A DNA stretch of 64,000 nt from Nicotiana tabacum. Its lineage: Eukaryota > Streptophyta > Magnoliopsida > Solanales > Solanaceae. A program made the position numbers and the translations under genes. Under the pieces are notes generated by a model that saw only the letters and a list, made by a program, of their open reading frames with translations, had not been told where the DNA came from and searched no databases. Where the stretch lies: positions 191,611,276-191,675,275 of the forward strand of contig NC_134087.1 in the NCBI RefSeq assembly GCF_000715075.1. Reading direction: 5' to 3'. This document shows positions 23,570-33,609 of this stretch, piece by piece (positions within the stretch are counted from its first letter, which is position 1; each line of letters begins with the position of its first letter).

Positions 23570-23876
23570 GGGTGAGGAAGAGTGTTAAAGCACGAAGGGT
23601 GATGCCGTGCATTGTTTGCTATTGTGAGGAAAGAGTGTAAAGCACGAAGGGTGATGTTATGTCGTACGATGTACCATTCTGTACCGATATTCATTGACTA
23701 TGTGGTGAGGAAAGAGAGTAAAAGTACGAAGGGTGATGCAATGCACATTATTATGATACGATTGATTTGGTGAGAACGAGAGTAACGCACGAAGGGTAAT
23801 GTCGTGCACATTTTTATTATAAATATTGTTTGGGTGAGGACGAGAGTAAAATCACGAAGGGTGATGTCGTGCAAAT
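23570..23876 (+). repeat. Tandem repeat in LTR of A, five units
   Basis: Units share GTGAGGAAAGAG-GTAAA-GCACGAAGGGTGATGCCGTGC and differ in spacer. B has six units (28397-28764). The 5' LTR of A keeps only part of one. Confidence 0.8.
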
Positions 23877-24595
23877 CGTTGCATTCTGATTCTTGTTGAT
23901 ATTCTGGCTTTGTTGTTTCTTTCTTTTTTTGAGGTTTTCTATTTGGAACTGTTACCTCCCCACAACATGTTTCCCCTTCCCACTTTGGCTGATTATTTCC
24001 TGTATTTCTTTTCTGCTGTACATATAGATATTTGAACTGAACAGGTTATTTGGTAGTCTGGTCCTAGCCTCGTCACTACTTCGCCGAGGTTAGGCTAGGC
24101 ACTTGCCAGCACATGGGGTCGGTTGTGCTGATACTACACTTTGTGCTCTTTTGCACAGATCAAGGTATTGGACAGAAGTAGTAGCGCGGGCCAGCCTTCA
24201 ATCCACCTAGACACTGAGGTAGCCTTGCAGGCGTCCGCAGGCCCGACGTCTCCTCTATCTTATATTTCATTCTGTTATCTCATATATTCTAGATAAACAA
24301 TATTATATTTCCTTCAAACGGTTATATTTAGTACTCTTAGTAGTTCGTGAGTGATGTGACACCAGTTCTTGGGTAGAGACATATGTTGACTTTCTCATTA
24401 TTGTTCAGCTTATTTAATTTAGGTCTTCCGCTTATTTATTTAATTTCGCTATTTTCATGCTATCACTGATAATTGTTAAAAGAAGTAATTTATTAATAAA
24501 AAAGGTAGTTAAGGGTTGGCTTGCCTAGCTCTCATTAGTAGGCGCCATCACGACTCCCGAGGGTGGAAAATCCGGGTCGTGACAATTTATCAATA

Positions 24596-26166
24596 ATATT
24601 TTTGAGTATTAATTATTTATTTGTTTTATTGTATCATTTAAATTAATTCAAATTATAAATTCTCTCACACAATCTTTATCCCCCTCTTTCTAAATTATTT
24701 CCCCTAGTAAGTATGATATTTTATTTAATTTTTTCATTTAGTATTTCATTCAATAATAGACAAAATTAAAAGTGCATATGATCAAACTATATAGTACTTC
24801 ATCAAAATATTATGGTATTTTTATTATTAAACTTCTAGTAATTATTATTTTTGTTGAAGCTTGTATCCTTTAAAAAAATTATTTTTATTATATACTTGTT
24901 TAAAATTCAGAAAACTTAGTCTAAAATAGATACTTTGGATTATCCATTATGAAATAAATAAATTATTGAATATATCTACATTCTGAACTTTAGGTTAAAA
25001 TCTTAAAATATATTCTTCAACTCATTAAAAACTATTGAATTTTTAAAATAAAATAAAATTGCACATTAGATTAAGGTAGGATATATTCTTCTCACTCGAT
25101 ATTAGAAAAGGAATCCAAATACTATTGATATCAAAATTCTTTACTTTCCAAATAAAAAATTTCAGTTAGAAAATATTTGTACAGTTATTGAACTTTATAT
25201 TTTTTTTAAAAATTCTTATTTCAATTTAATTTCAATAAATGAAATTCCATATACAGTTCTTATGTGATATTTCCTTATTTCATGACAATCTCCTACAAAC
25301 TCTTTAAGATTGCCAAGTGGCTTTATTGTAGCTTGCCACTTGACTTAAGCACAATGCAAACTTTCTTGCTTTAATATATATAGATATTTTTGAGTATTAA
25401 TTATTTATTTGTTTTATTTTATCATTTAAATTAATTCAATGTATAAATTCTCTCACACTATCTTTATCCCCCTCTTTCTAAATTATTCCCCCTAGTAAGT
25501 ATGATATTTTATTTAATTTTTTCATTTAGTGTTTTATTCAATAATAGACAAAAATAAAAGTGCGTATGATGAAACTATATAGTAATTCACCAAAATATTA
25601 TGATATTTTTATTATTAAACTTCTAGTAATTATTATTTTTGTTGAAGCTTGTAGCCTTTAAAAAAATTATTTTTATTGTATACTTTTTTAAAATTCAGAA
25701 AACTTAATCTAAAATAGATACTTTGGATTATCCATTATGAAATAAATAAATTATTGAATATATCTACATTCTGAACTTTAGGTTAAAACCTTAAAATATA
25801 TTCTTCAACTCATTAAAAAGTATTGAATTTTTAAAATAAAATAAAATTTCACATTAGATTAAGGTAGGATATATTCTTCTCACTCAATATTAGAAAAGGA
25901 ATCCAAATACTATTTATATCAAAATTCTTTACTTTCCAAATAAAAAAATTCAGTTAGAAAATATTAGTACAAAGATTGAACTTTATTTCTTTTAATTTTT
26001 GTTATTTCAATTTAATTTTAATAAATAGAATTCCATATATAGTTCTTATGTGATATTTCCTTATTTCATGACAATCTCCTACAAACTCTTTAAGATTGCC
26101 AAGTGGCTTTATTGTAGCTTTCCACTTGGCTTAACCACAATGCAAACTTTCTTGCTTTAATATATA
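24596..26166. repeat. 788-bp AT-rich tandem duplication
   Basis: Two direct copies, 24596-25383 and 25384-26166, of an AT-rich sequence starting ATATTTTTGAGTATTAATT and ending CTTTCTTGCTTTAATATATA. They differ by scattered substitutions and short indels. Near the end of each copy is an inverted pair AAGTGGC...GCCACTT. There is no coding capacity. It may be a duplicated non-autonomous element or host spacer. Confidence 0.85.
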
Positions 26167-26279
26167 CTAGTATTAGTACCCGCGCGATGCGCGGATACAA
26201 ATCATGTCGGATTGCGAATTGGATTATTTGAATTATGTATAAATAACTTTAAAATATAAACCTTCCAGATAAAATTTAT
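26167..26279 (-). mobile_element. Helitron-type 3' terminus, interrupted by element B
   Basis: On the minus strand a perfect hairpin CCGCGC-ATC-GCGCGG (26180-26194) is followed by GTACTAATA and CTAG (26167-26170) and a host T: the structure of a Helitron 3' end, with no target duplication expected. The body continues rightward to 26279, where element B has inserted (left 5 bp TTTAT). The same terminal sequence, decayed, is at 2483. Confidence 0.6.
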
Positions 26280-29200
26280 TGTGACGACCTAAAGGGTCAT
26301 CACCTATTTTCTTATCCATTCTGTGCTTCCGAGGCCTTGAAAACCTCATTTAGAGTCGCCTCAATTTGCATGCGCAGTCCAGGCGCGTAGCCGGAAAGCT
26401 TAAATATGAAATTTGTGAAAAATGCTAGGTCTTGATGTTAAAATGAATAAGTTTGACTTTGGTCAACATTTTGGGCAAATAGACCCGGACCCGTGATTTG
26501 ACGGTCCCAGAGGGTCTGTAGGAAAATATGAAACATGGGCATATGTCCGGAATCGAATTCGGAGGTCCCAAGCCCGAGAAATAAATTGTTAAGTAAAATT
26601 ATTTTCTGAACATGTTTAAGGAAATTGGAAATTAAATCTGATTAGAAAGCGATGGTATCGGCCCGTAATTTTGTTCTGGCGCCCGGTACATGTCTTATAT
26701 ATGTTTTAAGTTCTTCCTGTAAAGTTTGGTTGAAATAGAACGTCGTTTGACGTGTTTCGGACTTAAAATCCTAAATTTGAAACTTGATGAAGTATTTGGA
26801 AAAATTCTTGATTTTGAGGTTTGATTCATTGTTTTAAGGTATTTTAGGCGATTTGATCGCACTGATAGGTTCGTATGATGATGTTGAGTTAGTGCATGTG
26901 TTTGGTTAGGAGCCCCGAGGGCTCGGGAGTGCTTCAGAGTGGTTTTAGACTTATGAAAGTTGCAGGTTTCCAGTTTTGGTATGGTCTTCTTCGCGTTCGC
27001 GGGAGAACCCTCGCGAACGTGATGAGTAAATTTGCTGAAGGAAATTACCTTCTACGCGAATGCGTAGACCAGGTCGTGAGGCACCAGGAAGCTAGACCTT
27101 CGCGAATGCGTTCCTGGCTATGCGAACGCGAAGGCTAAGTGCCTAGGCAGGGGGAATGGGTAGAACACCTTATGCGAATGCGACCCCAAGGACGCGAACG
27201 CGAGGGCTCAGGGAGCTACACCTTCGCGAACGCGAGCCCCTATCCGCGAACGCGAAGGCCAAAAAGCCTGACCCATCGCGAACGCGAGAGGTCTATCACG
27301 AACGCGTAGAGTCATTTTGCCTAGTTATTTTAAAGTCCCAAAACAGAACCATTACGGGATTTTCACAAAACTTCACAAACTCCTTCTTCTCCAAAGTTCT
27401 AGGGAGACTTTTGAAGCATTCTTTCACCATAAACTCTTGGGTTAGTAATCTTTAACTTATTTCCTTCCATTTTCATCAACATCTATTGAATTTCTAGGCC
27501 TAAAACATGTAATAAAGGGTAGAAATTAGGGAATTGGGTAGAGTTAGGGCTTTTTGATTTTTCTTAATTTAGACCTCATTTTGGGGTCGAATTTGAAAAC
27601 AAATTATATATTCGGGCTCGTGGGTGAATGAATGATTTGATTTTGGTCCGAACCTCGTGTTTTGACCAAGCGAGTCCGGGGTCGATTTTTGGGATTTTGG
27701 AAAGAATGTTTGGAAAGCTATAATTAGGCATTGGGTTCGCATTGTTTAGCATTTATTGATGTATTGAAGTCATAATTGTAAAGATACAATCGATTTGGAG
27801 CCAAATTCGATAGGAAAAGCGGTAATTGTGGATTGATTTGGCCGTGAAAGTTTGAGGTAAGTGTTTGGTCTAACCTTAGCTTGAGGGACTAGGAGTTGAG
27901 TCTTATTTGCTACGTGCTAATTGTCGAGTACGATGTACAGGCATGGTGACGAGTATCTATACGTTGGTGTCTAGTATGACTGTGAGTCTTTATATTGCGG
28001 ATATTCTGATTTTTGTTGTATCATTCATGCCTTAATGATGATTTCTATATGTTGTAAAAAGCATGTGAAAGAAATTGTAATCTTTGAACTTCGAGGAACA
28101 TTGGGTCGAGTTATAATATGAATTGTGAAAGTATATGGGATAATTGAACCCTTTGGAGCATTGACTCAAGTGGTAAAGAGAGTTATAAAGTAAGAAGTGA
28201 AAGAAACAGAAAGAGTTATTTGATTGTTCCCTTGCGGGGATGTTTGTTTCTTTGTTGATTATCTCCCTTGCCGGGATGTTGAGATTTATTGATATTGTTC
28301 CCTAGCCGGGATTTAGCTATTTAATTGTAGTCCCTTGCCTGGATTTCTACCACTATTTGTCTACTCCCTTGCACCTTTGTTTGTGATTGTTGTTTGGGTG
28401 AGGAAGAGTGTTAAAGCACGAAGGGTGATGCCATGCATTGTTTGCTATTGTGAGGAAAGAGTGTAAAGCACGAAGGGTGATGCCGTGCCGTACGATGTAC
28501 CATTCTTTATCGATATTTATTGACTATGTGGTGATGAAAGAGAGTAAAAGCACAAAGGGTGATGCCGTGCACATTATTATGATACGATTGATTTGGTGAG
28601 AAAGAGTAAAAGCACGAAAGGTGATACCGTGCACATTATTATGATACGATTGATTTGGTGAGAACGAGAGTAAAAGCATGAAGGGTGATGTCGTGCACAT
28701 TTCTATTATAAATATTGTTTGGGTGAGGACGAGAGTAAAAGCACGAGGGTGATGCCGTGTAAATCATTGAATTCTGATTCTTGTTGATATTCTGGCTTTG
28801 TTGTTTCTTTCTTTTATTGAGGTTTTCTATTTTGAACTGTTACCTCACCACAACATGTTTCCCCTTCCCATATTGACTGATTATTTCCTGTATTTCTTTT
28901 CTGCTGTACATATAGATATTTGTACTGCACAGGTTATTTGGTAGTCTGGTCCTAGCCTTGTCACTACTTCGCCGAGGTTAGGCTAGGCACTTGCCTGCAC
29001 ATGGGGTCGGTTGTGCTGATACTACACTCTGTTCTCTTTTGCACAGATCCAGGTATTGGACAACAGCAGTAACGGGAGAGCCAACCTTTAGTCCACTGAG
29101 ACACCGAGGTAGCCTTGTAGGCGTCCGCAGGCCCGACATCTCCTCTATCTTATATTTCATTCTACCATCTCATATATTCGAGACAAACAGTGTTATATTT

Positions 29201-29475
29201 CTTTCAAATAGTTGTATTTAGTACTCTTAGTAGTTCGTGAGTGATGTGACACTAGTTCTTGGGTAGAGGCATATGTTGACCTTCGCATTATTGTTCAGCT
29301 TATTTAATTTAGGTCTTCCTCTTATTTATTTAATTTTGTTGTTTTCATGCTATCACTGATAATTGTTAAAAGAAGTAATTTGTTAATGAAAAAGGTAGTT
29401 AAGGGTTGGCTTGCCTCACTCTCATTAGTAGGTGCCATCACGACTCTCGAGGGTAGAAAAATCCGGGTCGTGACA
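26280..29475 (+). repeat. 5' LTR of element B
   Basis: TGTGACG...CGTGACA, 3,196 bp, aligning end to end with the 3' LTR of A. It contains the CpG-rich GCGAACGCGA block (about 26985-27315), the TATA-like TATAATTA (27719-27726), CCCTTGCCGGGAT motifs (about 28228-28350) and six tandem units (28397-28764). Confidence 0.9.
28397..28764 (+). repeat. Tandem repeat in LTR of B, six units
   Basis: Same family as 23570-23876 with one extra unit (GTGAGAAAGAGTAAAAGCACGAA...), which looks like a recent duplication of its neighbour because both are followed by ACATTATTATGATACG. Confidence 0.8.
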
Positions 29476-29478
29476 AGT

Positions 29479-29490
29479 TGGTATCAGAGC
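29479..29490 (+). other. Primer binding site, element B (tRNA-iMet type)
   Basis: TGGTATCAGAGC, three bases after the LTR end at 29475. Confidence 0.92.
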
Positions 29491-29671
29491 TCTAGGTTAC
29501 ATAGGTCTCACAACTCACGGACAAGCGTAGTAGAGTCTGAGGGATCGGTACAGAGACTTCTGTATTTATCCCCAGAGGCTATAGAGTTGGGAAAAATTCA
29601 TATTTGTTCTTTCTTGTCGTGTGGATTTGTTCCTCAAATGCTAATTGAATTTCTACTATGTTCTTTCGCAG

Positions 29672-31200
29672 ATGGCGAGAACGCGGGCTTCCTTATCTAC
29701 CGCTCAGCAGCCCGAGCCCCTAGCAGTAGCTTCCACTAGGGGAAGAGGGCGAGGCCGAGGCCGAGGTAGGGGCAGAGCTCAACCCCGAGAAGCAACACTA
29801 GTGGTAGAGCCTCAAGTTGATTTTGAGGAGAAGGTTCTGGCCCCAACAGTTCCGGTGGGCCCAGCTCAAGTCTGAGAGGGGTTCATTGCCACCCCAGTTC
29901 TTCAGGACGCTCTGGTCCAATTGGTGGGCCTCATGGAGAGTGCCACCTGAGCAAGTTTGCTTCCTGTAGCACCAACCACTTCTTAGGCTGGAGGAGGGGC
30001 TCAGACTCCTGGTACGCGCACTCCGGAGCAGGTAGCTCCCCAGGTTCAAGTTCCAACGGTTCAACTAGCTGTGGCACTTCAGCTGGGTGTAGTAGCTCAG
30101 ACCGGCGATGGAGCGACTATGTCCGTCGATGCTTTGTGGAGGTTGGATAGGTTCACCAAGATCTTCACATCTATATTCAGCGGTGCATCTACTGAGGATC
30201 CCCAGGATTATCTGGATAGTTGTCACGAGGTTCTTCGGAACATTGGGATCGTTGAGACAAATGGAGTTGATTTTGCTACCTTTCGTCTGTCTGGATCCGC
30301 CAAGACTTGGTGGAGGGATTATTGTTTAGCTAGACCAGCCGGTTCGCCATCTTTGACTTGGAGCAGTTCACAGTGTTGTTTTGGAGAAGTTTCTCCCCGT
30401 GACTCAGAGAGAGGCCTTTCGGAGGCAGTTTGAGCGCCTCCATAAGGGTTCCATGACAGTTACCCAGTATGAGACCAGGTTCATTGATCTAGCTCGCGAT
30501 GCTCTTGTCATACTTCCCACCGAGAGTGAGGGGGTGAGGAGGTTTATTAATGGTATTATTCAGCCAATTCGTCTTTAGATGGCCAAGGAGGTCGGGAGTG
30601 AGATCACCTTTCAGGAGGTGGCCAATGTGGCCCGCAGAGTTGAGATGGTTCTGTCACAGAGAGGTAGTCATAGGTCGGATAAGAGGCCCTATCATTCGGG
30701 CAGATTCAGTGGTACCTCGTTTGGAGGTAGAGATTCATATGGTAGAGGCCATCCTCCTAGGCCTTTTCAGTCAGCTCTCCAGTTCTCACATGGTACTTCA
30801 GGTGGTCGTGGTTCTCAGACGCATTATTCTGATCAGCAGCCTTACAGTGCACTGCCGCTTCAGAGTTTCTGAGGTGTTCATTCAGGTCGACAGGGCCAGC
30901 AGTCTCAGCATCCAAGGGCTTGTTACACTTGTGGTGATTCGGGTCACATTGCCAGGTTTTGCCCTCGAGCACCGGGTAGCTCTCAGCATCAGGGTTCTCG
31001 TGCTATGGTACAGGCACCAGGTGTTCCACAGCCTGCCCAGCCAGTTAGAGGTGGGGGTAGAGGTGCTAGAGGTGGAGGTAGAGGTCCTAGAGATGGAGCT
31101 CAGGCCGCCAGAGGTGGAGGCTAGCCAGCAACAGGCCGTCCTAGAGAGGTAGTTCAAGGTGGTGGGCCCCATCCCCGATGTTATGCCCTTCCATCTAGGC
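29672..31200 (+). pseudogene. Gag of element B
   Basis: ATG 29672 gives MARTRASLSTAQQPEP and an Arg/Gly-rich stretch, as in A. TGA at 29873 interrupts the frame where A reads VPEG. The Gag core missing from A is present: FTKIFTSIFSGASTEDPQDY and FRLSGSAKTWWRDYC (30150-30330). A one-base frameshift near 30365 moves it to the frame that continues EKFLPVTQREAFRRQFERL, a TAG at 30576-30578, EITFQEVANVARRVE, a TGA at 30870, and the zinc knuckle C-Y-T-C-(4)-H-(4)-C near 30920-30965. Confidence 0.85.
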
Positions 31201-31595
31201 CCTAGGCTGAGGCTTTAGATGCAGTCATTACCGATACTTTTCTGGTTTGTGATAGAGATGCTTCAGTGTTATTCAATCTGGGGTCTATGTATTCATATGT
31301 GTCATCTTATTTTGCACCGTGCCTGGTCATGCCTAATGAATCATTGAGTATTCCTATTTATGTGTCTATAATGGTGGGTGATTCTATTATGTTAGATCGA
31401 TTCCATCGCTCTTGTGTAGTTGTGATTGGGGGTCTTGAGACTCGCGTGGATTTGTTGCTTCTAGACATGGTCGATTTCGATGATATATTAGGGATGGACT
31501 GGTTATCACCTTACCAAGCTATCTTGGACTGTCATGCCAAGACTGTGACCTTAGACTTACCGAATTTTCCCATTAGAGTGGAGAGGGACTCCTAG
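31201..31595 (+). pseudogene. Protease of element B, active site altered
   Basis: Aligns with the protease of A. Where A reads LFDPGST, B reads LFNLGSM, so the catalytic Asp is replaced by Asn and the loop is changed. DDILGMDWL near 31490 is kept. The frame ends at TAG 31593-31595 and RT continues in another frame. Confidence 0.82.
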
Positions 31596-31638
31596 TCATT
31601 CTACCCGCAGTGTTATTTCGTATGCGAAGGTTCAGTGT

Positions 31639-33051
31639 ATGGTCGAGAAGGGGTGTTTGGCCTATTTGGCATATGTTCGTGATTCTAGTGCTGAGGTCCC
31701 TTCTATTAATTCTGTGCCTGTGGTTCGTGAGTTTCCTGAGGTTTTCCCTTCAGACCTACCGGGGATGCCACCCGACAGAGATATTGATTTCTGCATCGAT
31801 TTGGCTCCGGGCACTCGACCCATTTCTATTCCGCCATATCGCATGGCCCTGCCAGAGTTGAAAGAGTTGATGGAGCAATTGCAAGACTTGCTTGAGAAGG
31901 GTTTTATTAGACCCAGCGTTTGGCCTTGGGGTGCGCTGGTGTTGTTTGTTAAGAAAAAGGATGGTTCGATGAGAATGTGCATTGATTACCAGCAGTTGAA
32001 TAAGGTCACCATCAAAAATAAGTATCCACTGCCGAGGATTGATGATCTGTTCAATCAGCTTCAGGGTGCCAAGGTATTTTCAAAGATTGACTTGAGATCT
32101 GGCTACCATCAGTTGAGGATTAGGGCATCCGATGTCTCTAAGACAGCTTTCCGCACTGGGTATTGGCATTATGAGCTCTTGGTTATGTCGTTGGGGTTGA
32201 CAAATGCCCCAGCAGCCTTTATGGATTTGATGAACCGAGTGTTCAGGCCTTATTTGGACTCGTTCATGATCGTCTTCATTGATGATATTTTGATATATTC
32301 CCGTAGCTAGGAGGAGCACGAGAAACACCTCAGAGTGATTCTTCAGACTCTAAAGGATAGTCAGTTATATGCTAAGTTCTCAAAGTGTGAGTTCATGTTG
32401 AGTTTAGTTGCATTCCTGGGTCATGTTGTGTCAGCAGAGGGTATCCAGGTTGATCCGAAGAAGATTGAGGCAGTCAAGAACTGGCCTAGACCAGCATAAG
32501 CTACAGAGATTTGGAGTTTCTTGGGATTGGCAGGCTACTAGCGTCGGTTCTTGGAGGGGTTTTCATCTATTGCAGCCCCGATGACCAGGTTGACCCAAAA
32601 GAGTGCCCAATTCAGATGGTCGGATGAATGTGAGGTGAGCTTTCAGAAGCTCAAGACAGCTCTGACTACGGCATCGGTATTAGTTTTTCCCACAAGTTCA
32701 GGGCCTTACACAGTCTATTGTGATGCTTCCCGTATTGGGCTTGGTGCAGTGTTGATGCAGGATGGAAAAGTCATTGCCTATGCTTTGAGGCAGTTAAAGA
32801 TTCATGAGAAGAACTATCCAGTGCATGATTTGGAGTTGGTAGCCATTGTTCACGCATTGAAGATTTGGAGGCACTATTTGTATGGCATGGCATGTGAGGT
32901 GTTCATTGACCACAAGAGTCTTCAGTAGTTTTTCAAGCAAAAGAAGTTGAATTTGAGGCAGAGAAGGTGGTTGAAGTTGTTGAAGGATTATAACATCACT
33001 ATCTTATATCACCCGGGAAAGGCCAATATGGTGGCCGATGCTTTGAGTAGA
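31639..33051 (+). pseudogene. RT and RNase H of element B
   Basis: [50 protein letters not shown] at 32275-32286. TAG at 32308 replaces the CAG of A (SRSQEEHE). Further stops occur at 32498, 32540 and 32926. RNase H has [27 protein letters not shown] and [10 protein letters not shown] copies the element RNA to DNA and RNase H removes the template; neither can be made as one protein here. Confidence 0.87.
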
Positions 33052-33609
33052 AAGTCAGCCAGTATGGGCAGTCTTGCTTATATTTCAGTCGCTGAGAGGC
33101 CGCTTACTTTGGATGTTCAGGCTTTGGCCAATCGATTTGTGAGGTTGGATATTTCCGAGCCTAGTCGAGTATTAGCTTGCACGGTCGCTCGTTCTTTGTT
33201 ATTGGAGCGTATCCGTGATCGGCAGTTTGATGATCCCCATTTGTGTGTCCTTAGAGACACGGTGCAGCGTGGAGGTGCCAAGCAGGTTACCTTAGATGCT
33301 GATGGAGTTTTGAGATTGCAGGGTCGAGTTTGTGTGCCTAATGTGGATGGGCTTTGAGAGTTGATTTTAGGAGGCCCTTAGTTCCCGATACTCTATTCAT
33401 CCGGGCGCCGCGAAGATGTATCAGGATTTGCGGCAACATTATTGGTGGCGTAGAATGAAGAAGGATATTTTGACATATGTGGCACGGTGTTTCAATCGTC
33501 AGCAAGTTAAGTATGAGCATCAGAGGCCTGGTAGTTTATTTCAGAGGATTGAGCTTCCCAAGTGGAAGTGGGAGCGGATCACTATGGACTTTGTTACTGG
33601 ACTTCCGCT
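33052..33609 (+). pseudogene. Integrase of element B, N-terminal part
   Basis: The linker after RNase H is followed by a TGA at 33356, a frameshift, and the HHCC finger region, where the second Cys of the CXXC pair is Arg (CFNRQQV). The segment continues through [13 protein letters not shown], including the first catalytic Asp, and ends at the insertion of D. The CCGCT just before D (33605-33609) should be one half of the target duplication of D. Confidence 0.83.

Larger units (their letters stand above)
4852..24584 (+). mobile_element. Chromovirus A (Ty3/Gypsy, Tekay/Del-like), interrupted by element C
   Basis: Plus-strand LTR retrotransposon: truncated 5' LTR (4852-6142), initiator-Met-type primer site, gag, protease, RT, RNase H, integrase with chromodomain-type tail, polypurine tract and a 3,153-bp 3' LTR (21432-24584). 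Element C (10040-20628) splits its integrase. Without C it is about 9.1 kb. The 5' LTR has lost its promoter segment, gag has a deletion of about 550 bp relative to element B, and pol carries several stops and a frameshift. It is closely related to element B (26280-33609). The right-hand 5 bp after the LTR is ATTTA; the left flank is lost, so no target duplication can be shown. Confidence 0.9.
21432..24584 (+). repeat. 3' LTR of element A
   Basis: 3,153 bp, TGTGACG...CGTGACA. It contains, in order, a CpG-rich repeat block (22158-22485), a TATA box (22892-22899), a run of CCCTTGCCGGGAT-like motifs (23399-23545), and five units of a repeat of about 60-80 bp (23570-23876). It aligns throughout to the 5' LTR of B (26280-29475). 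Confidence 0.9.
26280..33609 (+). mobile_element. Chromovirus B (Ty3/Gypsy, Tekay/Del-like), cut by element D
   Basis: Plus-strand relative of A with a full 3,196-bp 5' LTR, initiator-Met-type primer site, gag, protease, RT, RNase H and the first half of integrase. It stops at 33609 in TGLPL, where element D begins; the rest would lie right of D, beyond the window. Multiple stops, frameshifts and an altered protease active site show it is dead. Confidence 0.92.
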
